The translations under genes and the position numbers were made by a program. Positions 46,078-58,097 of a stretch of DNA of 64,000 nt are shown here, piece after piece (position 1 is the first letter of the stretch; every line of letters begins with the position of its first letter). Origin of the DNA: Cladobotryum mycophilum (taxonomy: Eukaryota > Ascomycota > Sordariomycetes > Hypocreales > Hypocreaceae); NCBI GenBank assembly GCA_036429605.1, contig JAVFKD010000002.1:3348001-3412000 (forward strand), read 5' to 3'. A model generated the notes under the pieces. It was not told where the DNA came from, made no database searches, and saw only the letters and a list, made by a program, of their open reading frames with translations.

Positions 46078-47993
46078 ATGTCCGATCACGAGGAAATGGT
46101 ACCCGATACGGGCTACGACACACCGGTTCCTGAGCTGGACGACCACAGACACCAGCAGGTCTCTACCCAGAGATTTGATCGACCTCGCCGCGGAACATTC
46201 GACAGTCTTTATGGCTCTCGCCACCTAGAACCTGACCCTCTCACCCCAGCTATTCGAATTCGCGACTTCGAAGAGGCAATCGTTGATGATGATGGAGTTG
46301 ATATCCAGCCCACACCTCGACATGGACGGCGTGGGACTGTGGAATCGTCTGGTGGTGACTGGAGGTCGCCGTCACCCCCAAACTCTGTCAAGGCGTTTGC
46401 TCAAGCTCGGCGCAGAGAGCGTGAGATGTCAGTTTCTGAGGCCAAGGCTGAACATGACGATGGCTTTAGTCGAGCCATGTCCGTATCTAGCCGACGTAGC
46501 CGACGAAGTCTTCGGAGCAGATCTCGTGCCGGTGACAATGACGGCAGGAGCTTCATGACCAACAAAACTGCAGAAGAAGACGTCTGCTTTCCGCTTCAGG
46601 ATAATCATCGCAAGGATCAGCTTCGCATTGATTTTGACTATCTCGAGAGTTTTATCAATGCCGACCAAGATGCTAGAGATCAAAGAGGGCATGAGGGTTC
46701 TTCAGAAGGCTTCAAAGATTTGCGAAAGGCATCAGTTGATGCCCGCCAACATCAGCTAGCTACCGTTGATGGTGACATACTCGACATGCCATCGGATGAT
46801 TCCATGTCTCACGAGAAAGAATCGGCGCCTAGTATTACTCCGCCCAAATCTCAGCCCCATGTCCTAGATAACAATCGTTTCAGTTTCTTCTCTTCTGCAT
46901 GGGAGTCTACGATCCACGCAGCCGAATTCGGCGATCTTGTTCTCCCCGGAGAAGACATTCGCGGTCTCTTTGAGCTTCCCGAGGATGAAACCGATGGTGT
47001 ATGGTGGCTTAACGTCAACAGTGCTACGAGGGACGAAGTTTACGGTATCTGCAAGGCCTTTGGTGTTCATCCTCTAACCATTGAAGATATCATCACGCAG
47101 GAGGCTCGTGAGAAGATTGAGCTGTTCCCATCATACTATTTCGCCTGCTTTCGCTCGTTCAACGTCGTCGAAGAACCCGATGGCAAAGAATATGAGCCAT
47201 TCAACATTTATGTGCTAGTATTTCGTGAGGGAACTCTTAGCTTCAGCTTTGCGCCAAACACACACGCCTCTGAAGTTCGCAAGAGGATAACGGCACTCAA
47301 GGATTACGTTTCCCTAAGCAGCGATTGGATATGCTATGCTCTAGTGTAAGTTTTCTTATACCCAAACACCACCTTTTTTTTTTACTTTCCAAGCTAATAC
47401 AAAGACATTATAGCGACAATATTGTTGATAGTTTTGCACCAGTCATCAGCCAGATTGAAGTCGAAGCCGATGCCATTGAGGATGAGGTGTTTGTCATGAG
47501 GCAGGATGATTCGAACTCGTTCCTCCGGTCCATTGGACGAGTGCGCAAGAATTGTATGGCCTTATTGCGTCTCCTTGGCGGCAAGGCTGATGTCCTCCGT
47601 GGGTTCACCAAGCGCTGCAACGAAAACTATCAAGTGACGCCGCATATGGACATTGGTATATATCTTGGAGATATTCAGGATCACGTGGTAACCATGGCGA
47701 CAAACCTGGGACATTTCGAAAAGATGCTGTCTCGTGCACACAGCAACTATCTTGCCACCTTGTCGATTAATAGCATTTCCCAAGGTACCGAGACGAACCA
47801 GGTCCTGAGCAAGATCACATTCTTGGCTTCAATTTTAGTGCCCCTCAATCTTGTCAGCGGTGTATTTGGAATGAATGTGATGGTGCCGTTTATGCACCAG
47901 AACACTTTGGCACCCTTTTTCAGTATCATCGCCTTTATGACGCTTCTTTGTTGCACGATGCTGGGCTGGGCAAGATGGAAGCGTTACATTTGA
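46078..47993 (+). CDS. CorA-family magnesium transporter (Alr1/Mnr2-like)
   Basis: Two exons, 46078-47345 and 47414-47993, join in phase 2 to 615 residues. The CorA signature is present near the C-terminus: membrane segment ITFLASILVPLNLVSGVFGM with GMN at about residues 575-577, then the second membrane segment FFSIIAFMTLLCCTMLGWAR. The cytoplasmic domain includes GVWWLNVNSATRDEVYGICK, FGVHPLTIEDIITQEAREKI and the long helix SQIEVEADAIEDEVFVMRQD. The first 290 residues are charged, Arg/Ser-rich and low-complexity, as in the fungal Alr1 (plasma membrane) and Mnr2 (vacuole) group; sequence alone does not decide which membrane. The start is the ATG at 46078 with context TCCACC; an in-frame TTG at 46024 is ignored. 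Confidence 0.92.
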
Positions 47994-48602
47994 TAGAGTC
48001 AATGTTTGTCCGTGTGGTTGTTGTTTCTTCTTTCTGGTACATACAATGTCATTTCGTGCATACTTACTAGTAGAAGTCTATGGAGAAGGAAGTTATGAAG
48101 AAGTGGGGGAATACCATTGATAGGTGTGCTTGCATATGAAACTATGGTTGTCTGGCGTTCTGTTGGGGCATAAAAGTTGCTGTTCCTTTTTGGTAGCATT
48201 CGATCAAGTCCAGTTCATAATCCTAGCATACGAGTTGATTTCGTAGATATATCAAGCCTTCAACAATCAGATGCTCCATCTTTGAGTGACATTTCCCTTA
48301 AGGACGATAGCTTGATCAAAAATACCTGAAATAAATAAACGAAGTGTCATTTGCATGTGACCTCACGAGCTATCATTCCAGATCCCATCATGAAGCAATT
48401 CAGGACCATCAACAAGACCGTAAAAGTGGGGCGTTGCTTCATTCTAGTCATCTCATTCGCCAATTCTCGACATCCTAATCCGCCCAAAAATCTTGACGCA
48501 GAAGAATCTAAATTTTCCCCCAGAAAAAGAACTTGTGACGGGGCGAAATATCACGATAAACAACCTCCCTTTGTCATCTTTGACAACAAAATAATCGTCA
48601 CG
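47994..48602. other. Spacer Mg transporter / TIM8
   Basis: Two plus-strand genes are separated by 0.6 kb. An in-frame extension upstream of TIM8 from 48351 is open but does not resemble any Tim protein, so it is treated as leader. Confidence 0.5.
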
Positions 48603-49019
48603 ATGAACTCGGCACAGACTAGCATGGAGAACCTCGATCTCGAGAAGCTGAATGACAAGGACAAGACAGAGCTGCGTCAGTTTCTCGCCAATGAGCAGCA
48701 GCGATCACAGATTCAGTCCCGTATGTAAAACCTCGCTTTCATTCTATGCATCCGAACGATACCAACCTCTTATCCCTTGGATTTGCTTTTTTGGCTCATT
48801 TCTCCCTTGTTTTGGATGTCGTAATACATTTTGCTCACGGCGGGTTATCGCATAGAAACACACGGTTTGACTCAAATCTGCTGGAAAAAGTGTATCACGG
48901 GAAATATCAAGAACTCGAAGCTGGATAAGCCGGAGGAGACCTGTCTGGCCAACTGCGTGGATCGGTTCCTGGATATGAATTTCTTGACCATGAAGCATCT
49001 GAACAATATGCGTTCATAA
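48603..49019 (+). CDS. TIM8: Mitochondrial intermembrane-space chaperone Tim8
   Basis: Small TIM subunit that, with Tim13, escorts hydrophobic precursors across the intermembrane space. Two exons, 48603-48720 and 48856-49019, join in phase 1 to 93 residues. Both halves of the twin CX3C signature are seen: CWKKC and CLANC, spaced by 17 residues, with the conserved CVDRFLDMNFLTMKHL following. The N-terminal MENLDLEKLNDKDKTELRQF plus LANEQQRSQIQS is typical of Tim8. The intron is 135 bases, long for this window. The length matches yeast Tim8 (87 residues). ATG 48603 was chosen over an upstream in-frame extension that has no family match. Confidence 0.92.
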
Positions 49020-49407
49020 AATGGCAGGGCATGGAATAAAGGTTATGACATGACATGAGTACAATAAAGAAAAGTAAATCTACAAATGTACGATATTATA
49101 ATAGGACCAGATTCGGCAATGGAACATGCAGTCACGGCAAATCTAAAATCTGGTCATATTTCATGGCTAATGCCGTCACATCAAAGCAACTTGGTAAGCA
49201 ACTTGGTATGCATCATGTCAACATCACGCATCCGGCTTGTAATCAATGACAACGACGTCTGAGGACTGGCTTTTCTTGCATATTGTATCATAATTTTGCC
49301 CCGTAAATGACAAGTTTTACTGCGCCGTTTCCCGATGCCCGCATATTGCAATTCAAGGCCAGACCGATCCGTATCAAGGAAGAAAAACGTTTTATTTTGC
49401 ATCTCGC
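49020..49407. other. Convergent 3' spacer TIM8 / RPL25
   Basis: Contains the 3' ends of both genes. No further gene seen. Confidence 0.5.
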
Positions 49408-50135
49408 TTATACCAGAGAGAGCTTGTTGGCAGCGATATCGAGAGCATCGACGTCGGGGGTAAGGCGGGCGTAGGCCTTCTTGGAGCCGTCGGGGCTGAG
49501 AATCATGTTAGTAAAAACAGAATAGATGTTCTGCCCATGGCACCTAGCACATACCGGATCAGGGTGTTGATCTTGACAGTGTCAATGTCGTAGAGCTTCT
49601 TCAAGGCCAGCTTGATCTGAGCCTTGTTGGCCTTGACGTCGACGATGAAGACCAGGGTGTTGTTCTCCTCCATCTTCTTCATGGCGCTCTCGGTGTTGAG
49701 GGGGTGGATGATGATCTTGTGCTCATCCAGACGAGGGGTATGGTTGATAGCCTTGCGAGGGTATCGGGGAGAGCGGGAGAGAACCAAGGTCTTGGGGCGG
49801 TGGAAAGAAGTGCTCAGGCGGACCTTGCGGTTCTTGGAGGAGTGAGTCTAATATTTTCGTCAGCACATCAGCTCGTTGGTTTGACAGCGCAAAATCCAGA
49901 GGAGAACTTACACCCTTGAGAGCAGCCTTGGCAGCAGCATTGGCCTGCTTGGAGCCCTTAGGGGCGGCTACATGAAAATACACATCAGCAATCGCTCTTA
50001 TACAGAACTCGCAAAATCTGCTGCTGCATGATGTGTGCGCGGAGTCTAGAGGGAAAGCGTGGCGAGCATAGAGGTCATATCGTTTCAGAGGACCCTTCTC
50101 GATCAATCCGTACCTTTCTTGTTAGAGGGGGCCAT
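49408..50135 (-). CDS. RPL25: 60S ribosomal protein L25 (uL23)
   Basis: Large-subunit protein at the polypeptide exit tunnel, docking site for the signal recognition particle. Four exons on the minus strand (50135-50114, 49967-49912, 49847-49555, 49495-49408) join in phase to 152 residues. The 22-base first exon encodes MAPSNKK. Conserved blocks are THSSKNRKVRLSTSFHRPKT, PRYPRKAINHTPRLDEHKII, FIVDVKANKAQIKLALKKLY and RPDGSKKAYARLTPDVDALD. Codon choice is strongly biased to C-ending codons, as expected for a highly expressed gene. The tiny first exon and early introns are usual for fungal ribosomal protein genes. It diverges from BMT2, another ribosome-related gene, across a 577-base spacer. 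Confidence 0.96.
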
Positions 50136-50712
50136 TTTGTCGATTTGCACGGCGTGATGTTGTGCCTTGATGTTGACGTCGAATTGGTGCTGAGGTGAAA
50201 ATAAAAAGTTCGCACGGCTGTGGAATTTTCATTCGAGTGGTGTGGGCAGCTTGCCCGCTTAGGGCTCCAGTAGTTGGCACATATGATTGGTTAACAAGGA
50301 CCTGTATCTGTCACGTGGTATAATTTCAAAGAACTTCCAGCCTCCACTGTGGCCGAGGCGCGCTAAATAAGGAAGCTCCGAATAAGAATAAGAAGCGGGT
50401 AGCGTTCAAAAACCAGTTAAACTTGTTGATCCATCCGTGAGCCTCGAATATAATAATATTCGATTCTCAACATGATATAAATTCGTTCATTGGAAGAATT
50501 TATTATCACAATACTTGGATCTTTTTATAATTCTTCAAACGACAAATACTTAAAGGATGTAACTCGTGTTGGTGAAAAAAATTTACTGCTAAAAAAATCC
50601 TTTCGTATATGGTGAGTGTTGTTGAGTCATACTCAAGTCTCAATGCAAAAGCTGACATCAAAAGGTCTGGAATGAGATAAACGAGGCGATTGCTTTAAGT
50701 TTTACCAGAAAT
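50136..50712. other. Divergent spacer RPL25 / BMT2
   Basis: Shared upstream region of a ribosomal protein gene and an rRNA methyltransferase gene; a joint ribosome-biogenesis promoter is plausible. I did not identify a specific element. Confidence 0.45.
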
Positions 50713-51579
50713 ATGGGTGCACAAAAGAAGCAGTCTTTGAAAAGTCTAAAGGCAGGGCGTCCGCCCCTAGCCAAATCCTCACGGTCCATGTCTCGAAAAG
50801 CCAGCAGAACGTTGATCAATAAACACCACCAATTGGAAAAACAACGAGTTCAGGCCGCCGTGAAGGGTGATAAAGAGACAGAGGCCAGGGTTGCTTCCGA
50901 ACTTGCTAGCCTCGGTGGATTGGATCACTACCAAAAGGCCAGTCTTCAGGGGCAAAGCATTGATAGAGGAGGCGATACGTCTAAAGTGCTTCTTGAATGG
51001 CTTCCTATGAAGGAATTGAAGTCCCAGGCCCGCCATCCTCATATGCTTGAGGTTGGGGCTTTGAGCACTCGGAACGCTTGTTCAACGAGTGGCATCTTTC
51101 AAATTGAGCATATCGATCTCAACAGTCAAGAGCCAGGTATCAAGCAACAAGATTTCATGGAACGGGCTTTACCAGAGAATGAAGATGAGACATTTGACAT
51201 AATATCGTTGAGCTTAGTCCTCAATTTCGTGCCAGACGCCGCTGTTCGTGGCCAAATGCTTCAACGGACGCTGTCATTTCTCAAGCCTACATCCAATGAG
51301 AAAGCAACCAGCGAGCCTTTGTTCCCATGCCTTTTTCTAGTCTTACCTCGAAGCTGCGTCGATAACTCACGATACTGTACTGATCAACGACTTCAAGATA
51401 TCATGACCATTCTTGGTTATGAAAAGGTCCGAGCGAAGAAGACACAGAAACTCGATTATAGCCTATGGAGAAAGACTACAACAACATTATTGAAATACCC
51501 AGCATTTGCAAAACAAGAGGTAAACCCGGGCCGAACCAGGAATAATTTCGTCATCACCCTTAATGGCCAGACCGCATAA
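50713..51579 (+). CDS. BMT2: 25S rRNA adenine-N1 methyltransferase Bmt2
   Basis: Nucleolar enzyme that makes m1A at position 2142 (yeast numbering) of 25S rRNA. A single exon encodes 288 residues. The N-terminus is basic (MGAQKKQSLKSLKAGRPPLA). The S-adenosylmethionine fold follows: HPHMLEVGALSTRNAC (motif I), then IEHIDLNSQEPGIKQQDFME and FDIISLSLVLNFVPDAAVRG (motif IV region with a Bmt2-type NFVP). LFLVLPRSCVDNSRY follows further on. The C-terminal NNFVITL is also characteristic. The ATG at 50713 follows a stop-rich leader. It diverges from RPL25. Confidence 0.93.
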   Translation: MGAQKKQSLKSLKAGRPPLAKSSRSMSRKASRTLINKHHQLEKQRVQAAVKGDKETEARVASELASLGGLDHYQKASLQGQSIDRGGDTSKVLLEWLPMKELKSQARHPHMLEVGALSTRNACSTSGIFQIEHIDLNSQEPGIKQQDFMERALPENEDETFDIISLSLVLNFVPDAAVRGQMLQRTLSFLKPTSNEKATSEPLFPCLFLVLPRSCVDNSRYCTDQRLQDIMTILGYEKVRAKKTQKLDYSLWRKTTTTLLKYPAFAKQEVNPGRTRNNFVITLNGQTA

Positions 51580-51961
51580 ACGACACGTCAAACGAGAACA
51601 TCTCAAATACACAGAACGCTAATCAAATTGTAACTATGAGGGAAACACATGCACCAATGCCCAACGATTTCACTTTGGGATTTCGTCTCGCCTACGCGGT
51701 CTCATCTTACGGGTTAATTTGATCGCTAGTCTTAGCAAAGGGTTGTTACGTGGTTGAGAGTTACGCAATTACGTGTTGGGAAGAGTGCATCTTCCAGATC
51801 TCACACCATGGTCCTCGCTTATGAGTCTGGTCAGTCATAGCGAGCTGAAATCGTGTTGATCAAGGTGTCAGCATACAGAACACACCACCAACTGCCTCTG
51901 ACAGCCAATTATATGTATGGCTTGATAAGAGTTGACAAATTCTATATCGTTATTGTTAACT
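51580..51961. other. Convergent 3' spacer BMT2 / UTR4
   Basis: 3' regions of BMT2 (+) and UTR4 (-); nothing else seen. Confidence 0.5.
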
Positions 51962-53091
51962 TTATTCCGCCACTGTCTCCTTCGCCGCAATAGCAGCCCG
52001 ACCGTTTACAACAGACTCCGGCGTGAACTCCGAAATAGCGAAACCAGAAAGTGGATGATCTGGCGGCAACGGCGCATTGCCAGGTCGAGTCACGGGGATG
52101 CTATGCATACCTGACCGCCTAGCAGCATCAACCTCAAGGAGGTTGTCACTCAAAAAGAGCCAACGTGCGGGGTCGATATCTGGATGCCGTGATAGGATAG
52201 AGGTATAGCTAGCCACGTCGGTTTTGGGTCCCGCATTGACGGTATCGAACCAGTCAGAAATGAAGATGCTCATATCCGAAGGCTGGGCGTCCGTGTGGGC
52301 AAAGAATAGCTTCTGAGCAGGGACTGAGCCGGACGAGTATATCATGATTTTCTTGCCAGCAGCATAGGCATTGGTGATGAACAACGGGACATCAGCGAAG
52401 AGGGGGCTTTAAGAACACCAGAGTCGTAACCCTTCTTCCACAGGTAACCTTGGAGTGCCTTTAAATAAGAAGCCTTCACATCCCTTGCGACAAGATCTCG
52501 AAAATGTGTTTCAAAGGCAGTGCGGTCAAGACGAAACTCTTCCGGGAACGCATCGCGGTACTCCAGAAAGCTGGGGTCATCCCAATTCGTATTCAAGAAT
52601 TGGGGTAGGACATTGAGGGCGTAGGGGAACTGGAAATATGGCCAGCCATCAAAGTCAGCCACATGGTTGGACATGTAACGGGGCAAGTATTGAATGGACT
52701 TTGTTGGGGGAGCAAGGGTAATGCAAACTCAATTGGGCCATCCGTAAGACTTGAAGACAGATCTGATAGGCGGAAGGTCATGGGATGCGGAATCCCGGAG
52801 GTGGCAGCCGGATGAGAGCCGGAGGGGGCGCGAATGAGACTCTAGACTCACCAAGACATCCTTGACAAAGGAGATGGGACAGACGGTTCCCTCTGCATGG
52901 ACCGACGTCGCAGAAGTACATTAGCTGAGAATCAACAAGCGCGATAAGTGACGGCCTGGTCAAGAAATCAAGGACAAGCAACTCCCCCTCCACCTCCACG
53001 TCTTGTGTATCTGGGGTAAATGTGGGGTTAGGCAAATATGCATACCAATATCAAGCAGCAGAACATCGATCTTGCCGAAATCAGACTCCAT
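51962..53091 (-). CDS. UTR4: Enolase-phosphatase E1 (methionine salvage), frameshifted
   Basis: HAD-superfamily enzyme of the methionine salvage pathway that enolises and dephosphorylates 2,3-diketo-5-methylthiopentyl-1-phosphate. Exons 53091-53046, 52892-52852 and 52629-51962 give about 251 residues if one base is added. The HAD nucleophile motif DIEGTVCPISFVKDVL spans the first junction; FPYALNVLPQFLNTNWDDPS follows the second. Later motifs are KIMIYSSGSVPAQKLFFAHT and WLFLSDNLLEVDAARRSGMH. Intron 2 is about 220 bases, long for this window. Odd: the frame breaks at the G5 run 52402-52406 (C5 on the coding strand) between SGVLKAP and LFADVPLFITNAY; one extra C restores the family sequence. 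Either a homopolymer sequencing error or a real lesion. Confidence 0.85.
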
Positions 53092-56000
53092 TTCCGCGTT
53101 CAGTAAAGACGCAAATTGTATTAGATTGACGAGCTGAGGGTCAGGCGGTGAAAACGCGGTGTGAAAAGTCTAGGGACGCAGGCAGGGTGAAGAGACAGCA
53201 GGCTAAGCAACTGTTGGGGAGACAGAATGTGAGTAATTTTTTTCCTCACCCTCTTTTTACCATTTGCACAGAAACTAACAGGATGGGTGGCATCCCTTGC
53301 CTCTTGTCATCATTTTTGGATGCTACCCTGTGACATATTTTCATGCAAGCGTGGGCATGAGTTCCTGAATTGGCCAGCGCAAGGGGTGGGTGGGTTGCTC
53401 CAGTCTCTTGCAGCAAGGGTGGTCGCGGTCGTCAAGATGCAGCAGCATTCCATCTCTCTCTAAAGCGCCCCCCCCCCCCAAAAAAAAAACAAAGACTGAT
53501 AGCAGATTGCAAATTGGGGCGGTCAAGCCCAGCATCAACTGAACAATTGCACTATGATACGATACGATATGATGCGATCCAACGGTTCTAAATCGCATCA
53601 GATCAAAGCTTGAGTACGAATCACGCCGGATACCTTTTGATAGGTAATGAACCGGTTGCTGCTGTGAAAAGTTTGGTCAATCATCCCGTTGCATCGTTTC
53701 ATCTTATCGTGCGAGTCTCGGAGATTGATGATTGTGTCACGGATCACAACACGCTGTTGGACGGAGATGATGAAGATGGCAAGTCTGACACTAACCGATT
53801 GGACACGTTGAACTTGCAAGAATAAAAAAGAAAGAGTCAATATCCTCGCTTAATCACCTCTTAAGTTATATGAACTAATACCATTAAACAGGGCAGTCCC
53901 ATACATATTTTCTCCCTTATGACTGCGCCCAGCCAGCCAACTAACCAACCAACCTCGAGACTTCTTGGTCAGCCTGCGGCGTGGCCGACAACGGACGCCA
54001 TTGCGCTATGGAGTGCATGAACGGCAACAGACAGCAGGACATGGCACTGCTTCTGATTGATCAAGATCAACAGCCTATTTAGACATACATGAACGGACCA
54101 CCGGCCCCCATATCTCTGGATTAGATCAATCGATAAGTATTGTGAGCATGTGCCATGTGTGATAAGACCTCAACACAGCAACTCAATGCATGGTTACGCA
54201 CGAGCACATACTTTGATATGCACCTAGCATCGAGTTGCAGGAAATTGCAATTAATTGCGCCTTTATCGTTATCAATTCCCCCAGAGAACAAAGAAAGGTA
54301 CCATTAATCAAAAAGCCATGAGCATAGGAATGGGAAATGCAATACCAAAAGACGACATTGACACGGACAACAAATCTCTTTCATGTTGGTGAGAGCGAGG
54401 ACCCTGATACATAATGACGATGATCATGATGAGAAGACTAATTGCTTGCGGGCGATGATGTGCCGCGTTTAATCCGCATTCCCTTGTCAGTGTTTTACTT
54501 TTTTTGTTCTTCATTTCTTGTTTCGTTTTCCCTGGCCGTTTTGGCCCTGTATGAAACAGTTGGGCCCCTAATCCCTGACAATCATGTACCGCGTAATAAA
54601 TGAACACAGACTACACTTGCAGTACACGCAAGCACCCACCCCCAGACAAATAATACTTGAACCTTTAGTCGCCACGGCATTTATTGGTTGTACTGCAGTA
54701 TGCATATTTTACGACAGGTGGGTAGTAGTGCGTCGGGAATTCGTATGGGGAATATCCAAGAATTGATCACCCCAAAAAATTCAAACTGGAACTGACCCCT
54801 ACAGAGCACAACAGATGGCATGTAAGAAGACAGGAGTGCATATCGGCTAACTCAATCAAGCATCCAGATGAACCACACATGAGACACGAGCCCGGCAAGG
54901 TGTACATGCTAATCATGTACATGCAGCGTTGGTAGCATGACACAGGTACGTGCACACGACAACACATTTCCCTCAGGTGGTCAGTTGGTCTCCCATGTAT
55001 AGGTTACCTCTTCGGAGGGCCGCCCTACATTCGCTCTTGTAGGAGTCATCGAGTAAATTCTACCTGTCCTCAAGGGAAATGAATAATAAGAGATCGAAAA
55101 TTAGACAAGACGAGTCAAGTAAGAACACACATGCCACGTTGAATATACGAGTACGTAGACTGGTATCCCAGCAGCTGGTTATTGCCTATCTGTTTATCTT
55201 AGTACCTAGTATTAAGTACAGCTGGCAGTTTTAGTACAGCAATCATATCAACAGTATTGAATCCAAGTTCATCAGATGAAGCTACCTGTGACTACATGTA
55301 CACACATATCAGCGCATCGACGCACACACCATGCTTCAACTTCTTTGATAAGTTGATAACAGGTGGTGGACTTTGCCAATTGGTGCCACGCAGCACACCT
55401 TGGAATCTAGATACCGCGACGTGTTTGTTTGGATGGCGATCTGCGGCCGAGGGTCCAAGGGTTGGAGAAGTTTAGAAAGTTGATGAACATGAATGTACCG
55501 TACCTGATCAGGTCTCTTCCGCTGCACAGTACTCGCAGCGCCTATACTGAGCGGTGTGGGTGCCCTCGTGTGTCGGAGGACTGCCGCCTTGCATCGTCGT
55601 TGCCAGTACAGTGCGAGAAAAAGCAAGCCAGCACCGTTGAGTCACGTTGGACACTCATCATTTCGTCGCCTGTGGAGACGCCACCTGGCAATGGATGTCT
55701 TTTGATTGTTCAGTTTGTTCCAGCAGGTTCTCACAGGGAGCTACTTGTACCTACCTGATGTAATGACCTGTACATTGCTTAAGGCAGTAATGGTTCATTT
55801 GCAGAGGCTGTTGCCAACACAGCCAGCACAGCCAGCATACCGGATTAATAGTGTAGTAATGGTGATGCAACTCGTGAGCACGCGCGCAACTAGATCTTGA
55901 AGCGTGGTGCCAGAAATCAACAACAACAGCAACAGCAACAATAACAATAATAACAACACGATGTTTCAACACGCACAAGAAAACAGTCCCCATTTTAAGA

Positions 56001-58097
56001 TACACAAGTACGAAAGAAATTTGCATTGTACATTGCACCACAAACTGGAAGTAACGCCATGCATGGCCTGATGCTCGAAGTAAATTGCGAGCTCTGGTGG
56101 TTATGACGACCTAACGACCAGTAGCTTCAGTAGCGCGTGTCTTTGGCCGCACGGTGTATACTACCAACCCGTGACTCGGAGGCGGCAGTATGGAGGCCTA
56201 CGCTGAGAGGTACGTGGCAAGTATCTTTCCCAAATTAAGTCAAGTGTCTTGTTGAGCTGCACGGTAAGCAAACTGTGCGTAAGCACATCCAAGACAACTA
56301 GTACGTAGCAACTTGGGCTATCCTAGACACAGTGCGTTATGGGTTCTTCGCCGAGAGAACAACCTCCCCCAGCCTCAGTAAAAATCAGACATTGAGCGCT
56401 ACGTCGCTACCTACCCGCGGGACGTTGACGGGTTTGGATTGCGAATGGGCTCAAGCCATCCACTCAGCATCGCCGCCATCCCATGGCCTGGGCTCCACCA
56501 CCCCCAGCATCGTTCCCTTGGCCGGGCCTCTGGGCACCACCCTCCTCCTCTGGGCACCCTCTGGTGCTCTTTGTTACGTTCTAGCACACTCTGGCACATT
56601 CACCCCCCGGCATGGCCTTTCCACCTGTTTCTATCCAATGGGCCAGTCATCCCAGTCGCCCATTCATCTTGGGCTACCCACCCACCGCCATTCCCTTCTG
56701 AACCGACCACCCTCACTGTCTCTTGTCTCTGCTTGTCTGTTCTTCTGCCTCGCCTCCTTATCCTTTATTACCATCTTCCTACTCTCCATCCTCCATTCCT
56801 CCCAGTCCCTCTTCCCTTCTTCGGCACCCTCCCGCATCAATAAGGCCTTCTTTCTACTCGAGCTTACAGCTCTTCCCTTCGTCCGACAACATCTTCGCTC
56901 ATCCAATTCGCTTCGCCACTCCCACCAGACGATATACTGTAAGCTGAAAGCCTCCGGCTTTACCGCCTGACTCGCCCCCCGTGTCAGTCATCCGAGAGAA
57001 AGAAGGGTCCTTTACAACAACATCACCTTTGCAACATCCTTTGACGACGACAATCATCAAGCAAAGCGAGCCTTGCCTCATCCTCCAACATAGACAGCGT
57101 TTTCTTTGCGTCCGCCGTTCTCGTTTTCGTGCTCAGCTTCACTTACCTCGGCTATCGCAACTGCTCGCTCCCTACAAGGCTGTCGTCGTTCTATCCACCC
57201 CGGTCTCGGCCGTTGCTCGTTGAAATTATCCATCACTCACGACGAGTCACAAGCGGAACAGTCAGCACCGCATATCGGGTACCTTGGGTCATCATCTCGA
57301 CAAGCACTTCTCCACCAACTTCCAACTCGTTCAATCCGATCATTCCCAATCTTGACTACCTACATCGTTTGATTGAGTCACTTCTTCTGCGGCGCGAGCT
57401 ACGCTCCGCTTCACGGCCACCACTTCGGTTGGTTCGATACGACAGCTTCTTCCTCACTCATTGATTCAATCTTCTCTTCGACATTCATCTGCCATCGAGA
57501 CTTGACGGACCCGTCCCACGCCGTCTTCTTCGAAGCCATTTTCTCCCTTTCAGCAGTCGTTCTCTTAGACGCCAAGTCATAACGCGACCTCGATGTCATC
57601 ATCATAACGACTAACATCTCTTGTTTTCTCTCCTTCACTGCGCCGTTGGCCGGCACTCCTGCGACGACGATTCCATAATACGCATCTCTTTTGTTTCACA
57701 CTCTGTCGGAATACTTTCAAATGAACAACTGAATTTCTTTTTGCTACGACTATTGACATCCCTATTTGGATGCCTCATCGCTACTCGCCCTTTTCCTCGC
57801 TACTTGTACATTCAAACATCGTCTTCAATTCTTAACTCGTTTTTTTGCATTATATTCCCCATTGTCCTATTTTCACTATTCCCCTCTTACACTCGTCGTG
57901 TACAGAATCATCTAACGGCTGTGCTACTACATCAACTCACGATAAGAACAAACATATCAACTACATATTTTTTTGGCACTTGTACAACTACACTCATCGG
58001 CTACTCATTTGCGTTACGCTTTTTACGTCTGTTCTCCTCACCTGTTTCAATTTCTTTTTTTACGTCTCTTTTTTTCTTCATCTATCCTCCTGGCAGC
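53092..58097. other. 5-kb divergent spacer UTR4 / kinase
   Basis: No gene recognised. A C12A10 homopolymer junction lies at 53468-53489. From about 56400 to the kinase start the plus strand is strongly pyrimidine-rich, with many short upstream frames, consistent with a long 5' leader. The 212-codon frame at 56332-56970 is low-complexity Ser/Pro/Leu and not credible as a protein. Confidence 0.5.
53468..53489. repeat. C12-A10 homopolymer junction
   Basis: Twelve C followed by ten A in the UTR4 upstream region. It is the longest homopolymer pair in the window and a likely site of length miscalls. Confidence 0.85.

Noticed and set aside
53598..53840. Overlapping frames on both strands near 53.6-53.8 kb
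   Set aside because: Both are short and mutually antisense without family resemblance; no reason to prefer either.
56332..56970. 212-codon plus frame upstream of the kinase
   Set aside because: The translation is Ser/Pro/Leu low-complexity caused by the pyrimidine-rich leader; not protein-like.
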